From an uncultured Clostridia bacterium (lineage in GTDB: Bacteria > Bacillota > Clostridia > Christensenellales > Borkfalkiaceae), in assembly GCA_947597925.1 (NCBI GenBank), contig CANQFA010000005.1, forward strand, positions 1 to 64,000: a stretch of 64,000 nucleotides of DNA, written 5' to 3'. The number at the start of each line of letters is the position of its first letter. The stretch's first letter is position 1. The translations under genes were made by a program, and so were the position numbers. The notes under the pieces are model-generated. The model was not told the origin of the DNA, ran no database searches, and was given only the letters and a program-made list of their open reading frames with translations. Shown here in pieces: positions 26,801-34,836 of this stretch.

Positions 26801-26853
26801 GCCGCCCAACTGATGACTCCGCCCAGTCCGCTACCTTTCTTATTTTTACTCAT
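23809..26853 (-). CDS. Membrane-anchored GH3 glycosidase, permuted domain order
   Basis: A 1,014-residue glycoside hydrolase family 3 protein. It starts with a membrane anchor (about 12-34) and ends with another (about 975-1008, followed by RRKKS). The GH3 C-terminal-type domain comes first (VSVFGKNSVNLVLGGSGSGSG near 107), then [11 protein letters not shown] and a fibronectin-III-like region. The TIM-barrel-type domain comes last ([22 protein letters not shown]), with the likely nucleophile in GFRGLVICDYK (Asp near 910). This swapped order is known from some rumen beta-glucosidases. It probably cleaves exo-beta-glycosides at the cell surface. It lies 19 bases after the InlB-repeat lipoprotein gene, in an operon with a second GH3. 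Confidence 0.92.
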   Translation of the reverse strand: MSKNKKGSGLGGVISWAAVTAFFVAFLIVLNMLVVPETSLYHSIVGTMLGLKKPIMDDTYEKIYVSDYESKAAAVEAGNKLNLQIEQEGAVLLVNEDNALPIARGSKVSVFGKNSVNLVLGGSGSGSGTSKNTKTLFDGLTAGGIEYNPTLKSFYESSDSGKGRSNNPALTEGSSGSPTLDIGETPMSSYTAAVKNSYSEYSDAAIVVISRLGGESWDLPRTQQDDATRHYLQLDKNEEALLDEVTARFDKVIVMLNTLTAFQCDFVAQYNNTPSDPRIDAVLWIGGPGATGAEAIGSLLNGEANPSGRTVDIYAADYTKDPTWQNFGDGSQTTENGTPNTAFLGSESADSAISSAYNMVTYEEGVYLGYRYYETRAYEEAQDDPSSAWYEENVVFPFGYGLSYTTFNQTITNVSGTLADSSSVVTISVEVENTGSVAGKEVVELYVSKPYYAGGIEKSYVELVDYAKTKLLAAGEKQTVTFTVEAYDLASYDYNDANKNEFMGYELEHGDYTFFASANSHVAANAYDSEVVTLAEDVRFENDTTTGTKVENLFTTEDYFDIQYRLSDVRVNGETRKGMSRTNFEGTFPTAPTLKDRVISFEEKGGMEEQDALASYAHNNPVIDEVTEMPATGKTDSELILHDLLQEDNTVDYDDARWEELLDKLTVEEMRMLVSDGAFKTNAIESIGKNLTNDSDGPIGFVNFIGGATSAMYEDDNNFTSEIVIGSTWNKTIAYEMGRFVGENGLWGDAANKNNGLPFTGWYAPAVNLHRSPFSGRNFEYYSEDPIISGKMAVNVINGAHSKGVYADLKHFALNDQETNRGGVSTYCTEQALRELYLKPFELAVKGHDTVSEEIIDEFEDVTEATKFVGTLGIMSSFNRIGTRWTGGDYRLMTQVLRNEWGFRGLVICDYKTERYMDSRQMLYAGNDLILTSTGDLMWTDVDANSAKDVTILRQSAKNILYAVANSNSIQINIIGYQTEWWVTLIIALDVVIPVLLAAWGVFAIMKFIRRKKS

Positions 26854-26871
26854 CTCGATTCACCTCACATC

Positions 26872-28536
26872 TTATGCATCCACATACAGGTTGTCGTACT
26901 CGGGATGCCACGAGAGCGTAGCCCCGCTCGCCTCGACACGGATGTAGTCGACGGTGGGAGCCGTCGCCTGCGTCGTACCGCCGCAAGCCGCATCGTTATT
27001 GGTTATGAGCTCGATCGTATTCCATCCCTCGACGAGGGCAAAGGTCCTGTTGATCTGATACTCATCGAAGGTGCCGCCCTTGTACATGCCGCCGCCCGCA
27101 TTCGGGCCGCCGTCGACAGTGAATTCCCTGTAGCTGAGCGCGGTGCCGTTGACCTTGATCTGGTAGCCATAGACTTCGTCTGCCAGGTTGCTCTCGGGTC
27201 CGTAGGTCACATACTGGTAGAACTCATTGCTGAGGGCGAGGAAGAGTCTCGCACCCGACACGGCCCTGTCACTGTAGATCCTGAAGGTCAGCGTTGCGCC
27301 GGGCTTGAAGAGGTAGGTGACATAGTGCGGTTCGACTGCGGTATGCATGCTGTCGAGGAGCGGATAGGGCTGAGAAGATGCCCCGGTGAGGTCGCCCTGA
27401 ATGACGCCCGTGCCGTGCGTGGAGTTCGAATAGCCGAGGAACTCATAGTTGGGGTCGAAGGGCGTGAACTCTGCGTCGAACTTATTGTCCTGAGGCGTCG
27501 TAAGGGGTGCGATCCAGTGCGCATACAGGTTGACGATCCCCTTCACTTCGTAAGGGAGCGTGACCTTATTGCCGCCGCGAGCCGCGCTGTACCAGCCGTC
27601 GAACTCGAAGGTGTAGGCGCCCTGCACGCGGGTAGGCGTGTAGGAATCGTCGATCATGGCGCCGTAGGGAAGTTTCGTGTCGAGCACGTACTGCTCGCTT
27701 GCGCCGGTGTAGTTGCTGTTGAGACGCACGATATACGTCTCTGCTTCCCAAACCGCATAGAAGGTCACATTGCCCTCGGGCGTGTAAGGGAAGACGGCGT
27801 CGGGTGCCTCTGCATCGGGATCGGTCGCCCAGCCGAGGAACTTATTTCCGTCGCGGGTGACTTCGGGAAGATCGTCCGCTTCGATCGCGGCATCGCCCTC
27901 GACCCATTCGACCGTGGAGACCACGCCCTCTTGGCCCGAAAGAGACTTGCCGCCGTTCGCGTCGAACTTCACCTGATAGCTTGCCGCGCCCTCTTCGATC
28001 CATGCCGCATAGAAGGTGACATCTCTCTTCACGATATAGGGGAAGGTGACGGTGGCGCCCTTTGCGTCCGTCCAATAGCGGAAGGTGTGCTGCTCATAGA
28101 TGGGAAGCTCTTCCTCCGCAAGCGCGGAAACTTCCGCGTTGTATTCGATTTGTTTTACGACCGGCGTGGAGCCCTCGAAATTGAAGTCGAAGGTCACGTC
28201 ATAGACGGCGGCATCCCACTGCGCATACAGCGTGATGTCCCCCGTGGGGGTATAGGGGAAAGTGACTGCCTCCCCTCCGTTTTCGGCCTGCGTCCACTCC
28301 GAGATCTCATATCCCGTGCGGACGGGCTCTGCGGGCTCCTCCATGCTCTCGCCCTTCTTCACATAGACCCTGCGGGGGCGCGAGGTCTCATCTTTGTAGT
28401 CGAGCGTGACGGTGTACTCGTCAGCGCTGCCTACGGGATTGGGGTCGTTGTTCTCGGGCACACAGGCCGCGAGAGAGACAGTGAGCATGATGCCTGCCAC
28501 GGAGAGGGCGATCCATTTTTTATTCAAAAATTTCAT
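26872..28536 (-). CDS. Lipoprotein with four InlB B-repeats and CBM-like domain
   Basis: A 554-residue surface lipoprotein (signal ends SVAGIMLTVSLAAC). Four InlB-type beta-grasp repeats run from about 40 to 350, each ending in a pattern such as DITLYAQWD or DVTFYAAWI. The C-terminal 200 residues look like a jelly-roll carbohydrate-binding module (LTFRIYSDRAVSGARLFLAL, NRTFALVEGWNTIELITNND, VDYIRVEA). It is encoded between two GH3 glycosidases, so it probably binds the glycan they degrade. The start follows an AGAGGTTG-type ribosome binding site. Confidence 0.85.
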   Translation of the reverse strand: MKFLNKKWIALSVAGIMLTVSLAACVPENNDPNPVGSADEYTVTLDYKDETSRPRRVYVKKGESMEEPAEPVRTGYEISEWTQAENGGEAVTFPYTPTGDITLYAQWDAAVYDVTFDFNFEGSTPVVKQIEYNAEVSALAEEELPIYEQHTFRYWTDAKGATVTFPYIVKRDVTFYAAWIEEGAASYQVKFDANGGKSLSGQEGVVSTVEWVEGDAAIEADDLPEVTRDGNKFLGWATDPDAEAPDAVFPYTPEGNVTFYAVWEAETYIVRLNSNYTGASEQYVLDTKLPYGAMIDDSYTPTRVQGAYTFEFDGWYSAARGGNKVTLPYEVKGIVNLYAHWIAPLTTPQDNKFDAEFTPFDPNYEFLGYSNSTHGTGVIQGDLTGASSQPYPLLDSMHTAVEPHYVTYLFKPGATLTFRIYSDRAVSGARLFLALSNEFYQYVTYGPESNLADEVYGYQIKVNGTALSYREFTVDGGPNAGGGMYKGGTFDEYQINRTFALVEGWNTIELITNNDAACGGTTQATAPTVDYIRVEASGATLSWHPEYDNLYVDA

Positions 28537-28576
28537 AACAACCTCTTAAAAAATTTTTGCCCTGTTAACCGAAGAA

Positions 28577-28606
28577 CTTCGGTGAACGGAAGCCCGTCCA
28601 CCGAAG
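28577..28606 (-). repeat. Hairpin between GH3 and InlB-repeat genes
   Basis: Arms CTTCGGTG (28577-28584) and CACCGAAG (28599-28606) with inner ACGG/CCGT pairs. CTTCGGT/ACCGAAG half-sites recur nearby. There is no T-run, so an intercistronic processing hairpin that lets the two genes differ in expression is plausible. Confidence 0.55.
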
Positions 28607-28661
28607 TTGTGTTCGGTCATTACGTTAACGCAAACTATCGGTGCTTGACGCTATCGCAATA

Positions 28662-31600
28662 TTATTTGTCTTCCTTCTTTCTGAGCACGAGGAACGCGCC
28701 GCCGAGCACGGTGAGAGCCGCAACAGAAGCTGCGCCGAGGCCGATGATGCCGCCGCAGCCGCCCTTGGCAGCTTCGCCTGCTTCACCCTTCTCGCCCTGA
28801 GGGCCTGCGGGACCTGCGGGGCCTGCGGGGCCGGCTTCACCGGTGTCGCCCTTGTCGCCTTTCTCGCCCTTGTCGCCTTTCTCGCCCTTGTCGCCTTTCT
28901 CGCCCTTGTCGCCTTTCTCACCCTGAGGGCCGGCGGGGCCTGCGGGGCCTTCCTGCTGCTCAAGGGTATCGATCTGCGTCTGGAGATCGTCGATTTGGGA
29001 CTGGAGATCATCGATGAGATCCTGGAGATCTTCGATCTGGCCCTGGAGACCTTCCACGAGCGGATCGGTGATCGTGAATCTCACGGTAGCCGAAGTCGTG
29101 ATGAAGTTCTGCCCGCCCTTGCCGCTCACGGTGATGGTGACATCCACATAGTTCACGACGACAGTCTCACGGCCCTGACGGACGGTGGAGCTCGTCATGG
29201 CGAGCGCCGTGCCGCTGATCATGCCCGTTTCGGGATCGATCGTGAGGCCTGCGGGAAGTCCCGTTGCGCTGTAGGTGTACTGGCCTGCACCGAAGAACTC
29301 ATCGAGGTACTCGGTGTTGAAGTATGCGCTTGCATCGGCGGTGACGGTCTGACCCATCCGACCGGTGACAGGCGTGACGGTGCCTGCAGCCTGAGAGGCG
29401 ATGAAGCCGTTCATGGCAGCTGCGCTGTTGACATAGACGTAGAGGATGCGCTTTGCGGTCTCTCTCGTCCAGTACCACTGGGTGTAGTTCTCAGCTCCGT
29501 CGACGACGACGGCGTTCTTCTCCTCATCCCAAGTACCGGCGATGGCGTTGTTGCCCGTTGCATTGCCGAGAGGGAAGGTGAGACCGCGGACCATGCCTGC
29601 GCCGGTCCAACCGGTGTTGAGGCCGCCCTGATAGAAGTCGGTGACGGTTGCGCCGCGATAGCCCCACTCATTGGTGTAGAGCTGGACGTTGAGCGCATAG
29701 GATGCGGAGGACTGGAGGCCGATGTTGTTGAATGCGGACATCATGCCGTTTGCGTGGCCTTCCTTGATAGCAAGCTCGAAAGGCTTCGCATAGATCTCGC
29801 GGATCGCCTGCTCGTTGCAGAAGGTTGCGAGACCATTCATACGTCCAGCTTCCTGATCATTGAGGAATGCGTGCTTGATGTAAACCTTGCCGCCGACTTC
29901 GGTGCATCCGCCGACGACTGCCGCCGCGATCTTGCCGCCCTGCACGCCGTCCTGCGAGTAGTACTCGAAGTTACGGCCGGAGAGAGGCGTACGGTGAATG
30001 TTCATAGCGGGGCCGTACCAACCGGCGCCTGCGTTCCAGATCTCTTCTTCGCCGACGAGTCTGCCTTCCTTTCTTGCGAGGTCGACATTCCACGTCGCCG
30101 CGATGACGGTCTCACCGACCCAGAACCAACCGTTGATGTTGTTGGCCTTGAGCTGGCCGGGGCCATCCTGGTCGGTAACTCTCTGCTTACCGATGGTGTC
30201 GATCGCCACGTTCTGGTAGCCGCCTGCGCTGACGAAGGAGACGAGTTCCTGCCAGGTGAGCTGGTCGAGGAGCTTATCCCACTCTGCGCTGTCGTAGTCC
30301 TCACCGATCATGTCCATGATGGTGATTTTGTAGAGCCCGGTCTCTTCATCCGCAACGCCCGTGCCCTGCGTCTTGCCTTCCATGTCCGCCTTGGTCTTGA
30401 CCCAAACGTTTGCATAGTCGGTCTCGGCAGCTTCGGTCACGGCATTGTCGCCGTCCATCGCCACGGTGAAGTTCTTGTGCTGGAAGACGCTTGCCGCTTC
30501 CTTCGTGAAGAGATTGTCGTTCTTTTCGCCGACGAGCCAGACGAGATCCGTGAGGTCGGAGGGAGCCGACTTGTCTGCATTGAGGAGGCCGTCTCTGTGG
30601 AGGTCATGATCGGTTCCGCTCTTGGTCCAGTGGCTTGCGGAGGTATTGTACATCTCCCAAGGACCGGTGGTCTGCGAGAAGATGTTGTTGGGGGTCTTCG
30701 CATCGCCGTCCTCATCCCAGGTAAAGAGAGTAGCTGCGTTGAGCGTCTCGCTGTCGAGCACGGTGTGGGAGTTCGATCTCACGGAGAGCACATAGTCGCC
30801 GGTCTCGAGCTCGTAGCCGCTGTTGTCGTTCTTGTTCTTGTCGTTGTAGTCGAAGGAAGCGAGGTCTTTCACCGCGATCTTCACGACCACATCTTCGCTC
30901 TCGCCCGCCTCGATGACATCGGACTTCGCGAATCCGACGAGGTTGACGGCCGCCTTATCGATGCCGCCTGCCGTGTAAGGAGGGGTGCTGTAGAGCTCCA
31001 CGACTTCCTTGCCTGCAGCGGAACCTTCGTTCGTGACGGTGACGGTGACGGTGATCTCGCCGTCCTTATTCGTCAGGTCGCCGGTCACAGACTTGATCTC
31101 CTGCGTGAAGGTCGTGTAGGAGAGGCCATAGCCGAAGGGATAGATGACATTGTCGTCGTACCAGGTGTCGCCCGACTGCGCCTTCGCCGTGTTGAGGTCG
31201 GCGGCGACGGTCTCGTAGTAACGATAGCCCATGAAGATGCCTTCGGAGTAGGAGATGACCGCATTGGAGGGGGTATTCTTCGAGCCCTCTTCCCACGTCA
31301 TGGAAGGATTGGGCGTGCCCTTCGAGCCGATGGCCGCAGTTTCGTCGCCGCCGAGCTTGGTGTGATCGTAGGTCTCACCGCCGGTGAGCTCGTAAGTAGC
31401 GCCCTCGTAGGTACCGAAGTTGTAGTAGGTGGGATCGGTCTTGATGTCCGTCATCCAGATGTCGACGAGACGTCCGGAGGGATTGACTTCACCGGTGAGG
31501 AAGTCGCCGAGGACTTCGGCGCCGTTCCAGCCGGGGGTACCGATCCAGATGATGGAGTCGAAGGCGTCATCATTCTGGATGTCCGCGATCTCCATGGGAG

Positions 31601-32408
31601 AAGGCGAGTTGATGGAGACGATGATCTTCTTGAACTTGCCCTGCGCCTTCATGTACTTGGCATAGGCAAGGAGCTGACGCTCGCTGTCGTTCAGGGTCTG
31701 ATAGTGCTCATTCTTGTCGGCGTGGTTGTCGACACCGTGCACGGCGTTATCCGAGAACTCGGAGCCCGAACGCATGATGTTGATGATGGCAGCTTCGCCG
31801 TATTCCTGATAGGAAGCCTCGACTTTCGCATAGTCATTTTCCGCAAGGACCTTGTAGTCCTTTCCGCCGAAGGTGACATCGCCGCCCTCTGCAGTCGTCT
31901 CGACGTCGCCTGCAGCAGCCTCGACGAGGGTCATGTACTTGCCGTTCTCGGCGTTTGCACCGGCTGCGGTCGTAGCAGCTTTGGCTTCGGGGTTGATGGT
32001 GAGCGCATTGTCGACGCCCTGATCAAAGGTGATGACCCTCTGGGAGATCCAGTCGCCGATGTGCTGGCTGGTATTGCCGGGACGGGAAGCCGCACCCGAG
32101 CCGCCGCCGCCATCCTGCAGCGAGTAAGCGTTTTTGCCGAGCAGGGTGACCTTGGAGTCCTTCGTAAGGGGAAGCGCATTCTTCGCGTTCTTGAGAAGGA
32201 CGTAGCCCTCGGCAGCAAGCTGCTTATTGAGCTCTTCTTCCGCGTGAAGGATTTCGTCGAAGCTCGAGTACTCGGACGTGACGTCGCCTTCTCTCGCCTT
32301 GTCGTTCGCCGCAAAGACGGAGAGCGAGGAGAGACCGAGGCAGGAAGCGAGCGTCAGCGTGACCGCAAGCGTACCGATCTTCGCGATCTTTTTGCCTTGT
32401 TGTTTCAT
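28662..32408 (-). CDS. Cell-surface GH3 glycosidase on a collagen-like stalk
   Basis: A 1,248-residue secreted enzyme. Signal peptide [20 protein letters not shown], ending near FAAND. GH3 domains are in permuted order: the C-terminal-type domain first ([19 protein letters not shown]), [11 protein letters not shown], an Fn3-like region, then the barrel ([23 protein letters not shown]) with likely nucleophile Asp in [11 protein letters not shown]. An He_PIG-type Ig module follows ([19 protein letters not shown]), then a heptad coiled coil, 20 uninterrupted Gly-X-Y triplets and a C-terminal anchor ([26 protein letters not shown]). The start at 32408 follows TTTGGAGGAAAA. The stalk implies a trimeric enzyme held away from the wall. 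Confidence 0.93.
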   Translation of the reverse strand: MKQQGKKIAKIGTLAVTLTLASCLGLSSLSVFAANDKAREGDVTSEYSSFDEILHAEEELNKQLAAEGYVLLKNAKNALPLTKDSKVTLLGKNAYSLQDGGGGSGAASRPGNTSQHIGDWISQRVITFDQGVDNALTINPEAKAATTAAGANAENGKYMTLVEAAAGDVETTAEGGDVTFGGKDYKVLAENDYAKVEASYQEYGEAAIINIMRSGSEFSDNAVHGVDNHADKNEHYQTLNDSERQLLAYAKYMKAQGKFKKIIVSINSPSPMEIADIQNDDAFDSIIWIGTPGWNGAEVLGDFLTGEVNPSGRLVDIWMTDIKTDPTYYNFGTYEGATYELTGGETYDHTKLGGDETAAIGSKGTPNPSMTWEEGSKNTPSNAVISYSEGIFMGYRYYETVAADLNTAKAQSGDTWYDDNVIYPFGYGLSYTTFTQEIKSVTGDLTNKDGEITVTVTVTNEGSAAGKEVVELYSTPPYTAGGIDKAAVNLVGFAKSDVIEAGESEDVVVKIAVKDLASFDYNDKNKNDNSGYELETGDYVLSVRSNSHTVLDSETLNAATLFTWDEDGDAKTPNNIFSQTTGPWEMYNTSASHWTKSGTDHDLHRDGLLNADKSAPSDLTDLVWLVGEKNDNLFTKEAASVFQHKNFTVAMDGDNAVTEAAETDYANVWVKTKADMEGKTQGTGVADEETGLYKITIMDMIGEDYDSAEWDKLLDQLTWQELVSFVSAGGYQNVAIDTIGKQRVTDQDGPGQLKANNINGWFWVGETVIAATWNVDLARKEGRLVGEEEIWNAGAGWYGPAMNIHRTPLSGRNFEYYSQDGVQGGKIAAAVVGGCTEVGGKVYIKHAFLNDQEAGRMNGLATFCNEQAIREIYAKPFELAIKEGHANGMMSAFNNIGLQSSASYALNVQLYTNEWGYRGATVTDFYQGGLNTGWTGAGMVRGLTFPLGNATGNNAIAGTWDEEKNAVVVDGAENYTQWYWTRETAKRILYVYVNSAAAMNGFIASQAAGTVTPVTGRMGQTVTADASAYFNTEYLDEFFGAGQYTYSATGLPAGLTIDPETGMISGTALAMTSSTVRQGRETVVVNYVDVTITVSGKGGQNFITTSATVRFTITDPLVEGLQGQIEDLQDLIDDLQSQIDDLQTQIDTLEQQEGPAGPAGPQGEKGDKGEKGDKGEKGDKGEKGDKGDTGEAGPAGPAGPAGPQGEKGEAGEAAKGGCGGIIGLGAASVAALTVLGGAFLVLRKKEDK
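28770..28949 (-). repeat. Collagen-like Gly-X-Y tract
   Basis: Codes for 20 consecutive triplets: GPA GPA GPQ, alternating GEK and [12 protein letters not shown] x3, [12 protein letters not shown]. The DNA holds near-identical 18-bp tandem units (GEKGDK), so copy number may vary by slippage. Confidence 0.95.
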
Positions 32409-32569
32409 CGGATATTTTCCTCCAAAAAAATTTCGGCTTTTGCCCTTCTTTTCGCGCCTTGACAAGGGGTCGTCTCCCAAGGGGGCCGCAAGGGGGTGCG
32501 GCGGTTGTGCAAACCTGACAGCCAACGTGAAAAAACGCCAAAAAGAACGGCACATTCCGTTACGCCGTA

Positions 32570-32598
32570 ATATTAGCATGTGAGTTTTTATAAAGCAA
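32570..32598 (-). promoter_or_regulatory. Promoter of the GH3 operon
   Basis: On the minus strand, TTGCTT (593-598 side) and TAATAT (570-575 side), spacer 17 bp. It gives a 5' leader of roughly 155 bases, in which I see no named riboswitch. Confidence 0.55.
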
Positions 32599-32732
32599 TA
32601 GCCTTCGCAAGAAAAGTCATTTTCATCGCACGAATAGCACATCGCCCCCAAAAAGCCGCCCGAACACCGTAAAAAATTTTGAAATCTGTGCGTTTTCGGC
32701 GAAAAATCAACATATTTTCACGCGCCCCAATC

Positions 32733-32757
32733 AAAAAAAGCCCCCCGCTCGGGAGGC
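32733..32757 (-). terminator. Intrinsic terminator of the LytTR gene
   Basis: On the minus strand a 7-bp stem GCCTCCC/GGGGGGC (one G-U pair) with loop GAGC is followed by seven T. Confidence 0.8.
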
Positions 32758-32833
32758 CGTCATGAAAACCTATGACAGGAGAGATTATAATATGTTCGCG
32801 TACTATTATATGAACGCAATATCTCGCCGCGGA

Positions 32834-33547
32834 TCAGCCGTTTTGCCCGTCGAAATAGCTGAGAAAGGCCGCGACAAACTCCTTTTTCCTGCCGCGGGAG
32901 ATGTGCAGGCTCCACGGCCCTATGATGACTTCGCCCCCCGCGATGCGCTCGATATGGCGGAGATTGATGAGATAGCAGCTGTTACAGCGAAGAAAGCCGA
33001 AGGGCGCGAGCTTTTCCTCACAGCCCGAGATATTGCCCCAGTCCTCAAAATCCCCCCATGTGGTGTGAAAAGTGAGCTTGTGGCGGCTGCTCTCCACGAA
33101 GAGGATATCGCGCGCGGAGATGCGGAGGATGCGGCGGTTGCTCGCCAGAACGACGCGGTCGCGGGAATTATTGACGGCGTAGAGCACGGCGCGCTTCATG
33201 GCGGCGGAAAATGCGCGGTAGTTCACGGGCTTGAGGAGATAGTCGATCGCGCCGACTTCATAGCCGCGGATGGCCATGTCCGCCGTGTCTGCGACGAAAA
33301 AGAGGCACCCCGTCCCCCCATTTGCGCGGTACGCCTGCGCCAATTCCATGCCGCCTCCCGCGGGCAAGTCTACCGAGGCGATGATGATGTCATAGGCATC
33401 GGCGACAGAGAGAAACTTCTCCCCGTCCGAAAAGACATCTACCGTGTACTCCGTCTTTTCGGGCAGTTCGGAAAAGTACCGCGCGGTAAACTCCTTTGCG
33501 AGCGCGATACATTTTTCATCTCCCTCTAAAAGCGCAAGATTCAACAT
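32834..33547 (-). CDS. LytTR-family response regulator with degenerate receiver
   Basis: A 237-residue regulator with an N-terminal receiver-like domain (1-120) and a C-terminal LytTR DNA-binding domain (about 130-230: ARDILFVESSRHKLTFHT, FLRCNSCYLINLRHIERI). The receiver keeps the lysine (LLKP, Lys106). The phosphorylated aspartate position reads Ser58 (YDIIIASVDLP), and the usual Thr is Ala86. No histidine kinase lies nearby. It may therefore act without phosphorylation. It is transcribed away from the GH3 operon with a 90-base leader holding two palindromes, and could regulate itself or the neighbouring glycan genes. Confidence 0.9.
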   Translation of the reverse strand: MLNLALLEGDEKCIALAKEFTARYFSELPEKTEYTVDVFSDGEKFLSVADAYDIIIASVDLPAGGGMELAQAYRANGGTGCLFFVADTADMAIRGYEVGAIDYLLKPVNYRAFSAAMKRAVLYAVNNSRDRVVLASNRRILRISARDILFVESSRHKLTFHTTWGDFEDWGNISGCEEKLAPFGFLRCNSCYLINLRHIERIAGGEVIIGPWSLHISRGRKKEFVAAFLSYFDGQNG

Positions 33548-33583
33548 TCGCTTTCCCCTGCCGTCTTTCCCATGAGATGTTTT

Positions 33584-33623
33584 TATTTGCTTGCGTCAGC
33601 AAGCAAATACGCCCATGGGCGTA
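33584..33623. promoter_or_regulatory. Two overlapping palindromes in the LytTR leader
   Basis: TATTTGCTTGC-GTCA-GCAAGCAAATA (33584-33609) is a perfect 11-bp inverted repeat. It runs into the perfect 16-bp palindrome TACGCCCATGGGCGTA (33608-33623). Both lie between the LytTR promoter and start codon, so they could be an operator pair or a leader RNA hairpin. Confidence 0.7.
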
Positions 33624-33646
33624 AAAAAATTTTCCCGTTTTCCTCT

Positions 33647-33675
33647 ATTGTATCATAATCTTAATATCTTGTAAA
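33647..33675 (-). promoter_or_regulatory. Promoter of the LytTR gene
   Basis: On the minus strand, TTTACA and TACAAT with a 17-bp spacer. Confidence 0.7.
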
Positions 33676-33843
33676 GCGGTTTTCTGTGATAATTCTTTCA
33701 CAAAAGTCTTTTTCGGCTTAAATCATCTTGAGCATTTTATAGTTCAACGGGGGCATGGGACACAGAACGGGCATACCATGTCCGAGAAGGAGGAATTCAT
33801 TTTCGAAAAATATCCATTCTTTCGAAAAATGAGAGGAAAAGGG

Positions 33844-33872
33844 TTGACGCCCCCGACAAAATTTGGTATGAT
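33844..33872 (+). promoter_or_regulatory. Promoter of the NYN-domain gene
   Basis: TTGACG (33844-33849) and TATGAT (33867-33872), spacer 17 bp, just ahead of the ribosome binding site GAGGAGG. Confidence 0.8.
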
Positions 33873-33888
33873 AGAGAGGAGGTAGATC

Positions 33889-34653
33889 ATGGAGATAAAA
33901 GACAAGACCATAGCGCTTCTCATCGACTCGGACAATGTATCCGAAAAGTACTTTTCCATCATTTTGGACGAGCTCAGCCAGTACGGCAAGGTGACCTATC
34001 GCCGCCTGTACGGCGACTTTACCAATTCCAAGGCAAACGGCTGGAAACAGGCCCTGCTCGAGTACTCCATCGAGCAGATCCAGCAGGTGGCATTTACGAC
34101 GGGCAAAAACGCGACGGACTCCAAGATGATCATCGACGCCATGGACATCCTCTATAAGGGAAAGGTGGACTGCTTCTGTCTCGCCACGAGCGACAGCGAC
34201 TTTACCAACCTCGCCATGCGCTTCAGAAACGACAACCTCGTCGTCATCGGCGCGGGCGAAAAGAAGACCCCCTCCTCCTTCCGCAAGGCGTGCGATATCT
34301 TTATCCCCGTGGACGAGCTCATGAATACGGAGGGCGAGGGCGCACAGAAAAAGGCGAAGGGCACGGCCCGCACGGGACAGCGCAGGACCAAGTCCCCCGC
34401 CGACATCAAGCGGGAGGCGCTCATAGAGACGGCAAAGCAGCTCATCCTCGAGGGTGCCGAGGCGGACGGCAGGATGCACTTCTCCGCCTTCATGAATGAC
34501 CTTCGGCGCAAGGAAAACGACTTCAATCCCAAGCTCTACGGCTTCCCGAACAGCCGCCCCATCCTCTTCTTCAAGAGCCTCAAAAAGGGCGACAAACCCA
34601 TCTTCCTCCTCGAGAGGAAAAACAATGTCGACCTCATCGGCATCAATCAGTAG
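33889..34653 (+). CDS. NYN-domain (LabA-like) putative RNase with OST-HTH domain
   Basis: A 254-residue protein. Residues 1-145 form a NYN/PIN-like nuclease fold with the acidic residues expected for metal-dependent RNase activity: LLIDSDN near 12, ATDSKMIIDAMD near 75 and ATSDSDF near 99. After a basic linker, about residues 165-254 look like an OST-HTH/LOTUS RNA-binding domain (REALIETAKQLILEGA, FPNSRPILFFKSL). Together these suggest RNA binding and cleavage. It has its own promoter and terminator and precedes the TIR-STAND gene by about 180 bases. The two may belong to one defence-like neighbourhood, but they are separate transcripts. Confidence 0.88.
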   Translation: MEIKDKTIALLIDSDNVSEKYFSIILDELSQYGKVTYRRLYGDFTNSKANGWKQALLEYSIEQIQQVAFTTGKNATDSKMIIDAMDILYKGKVDCFCLATSDSDFTNLAMRFRNDNLVVIGAGEKKTPSSFRKACDIFIPVDELMNTEGEGAQKKAKGTARTGQRRTKSPADIKREALIETAKQLILEGAEADGRMHFSAFMNDLRRKENDFNPKLYGFPNSRPILFFKSLKKGDKPIFLLERKNNVDLIGINQ

Positions 34654-34659
34654 CATTCG

Positions 34660-34684
34660 GGCGGACCTTCGGGTCCGCCTTTTT
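34660..34684 (+). terminator. Intrinsic terminator of the NYN gene
   Basis: GGCGGACC-TTCG-GGTCCGCC followed by five T. Confidence 0.92.
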
Positions 34685-34763
34685 CATAAAAATCCGACCC
34701 CATGTCATCAAAACGGGCAAAACGTCGGGTCAAAAAAGGCTCGGAAAAATCGGCGGAGAGGGA

Positions 34764-34792
34764 TTGCATTTTTCCGAAAAGCATGATAAAAT
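34764..34792 (+). promoter_or_regulatory. Promoter of the TIR-STAND operon
   Basis: TTGCAT (34764-34769) and TAAAAT (34787-34792), spacer 17 bp. Start codon at 34837. Confidence 0.6.
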
Positions 34793-34836
34793 AGTGTCAT
34801 GCGGGAAAATGCGGCCTTCCCGCGGGAGATCGAAGG

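Noticed and set aside
32409-32651. 81-residue N-terminal extension of the GH3-collagen gene
   Set aside because: It runs through the predicted promoter and leader. The start at 32408 has a Shine-Dalgarno site and opens a proper signal peptide.
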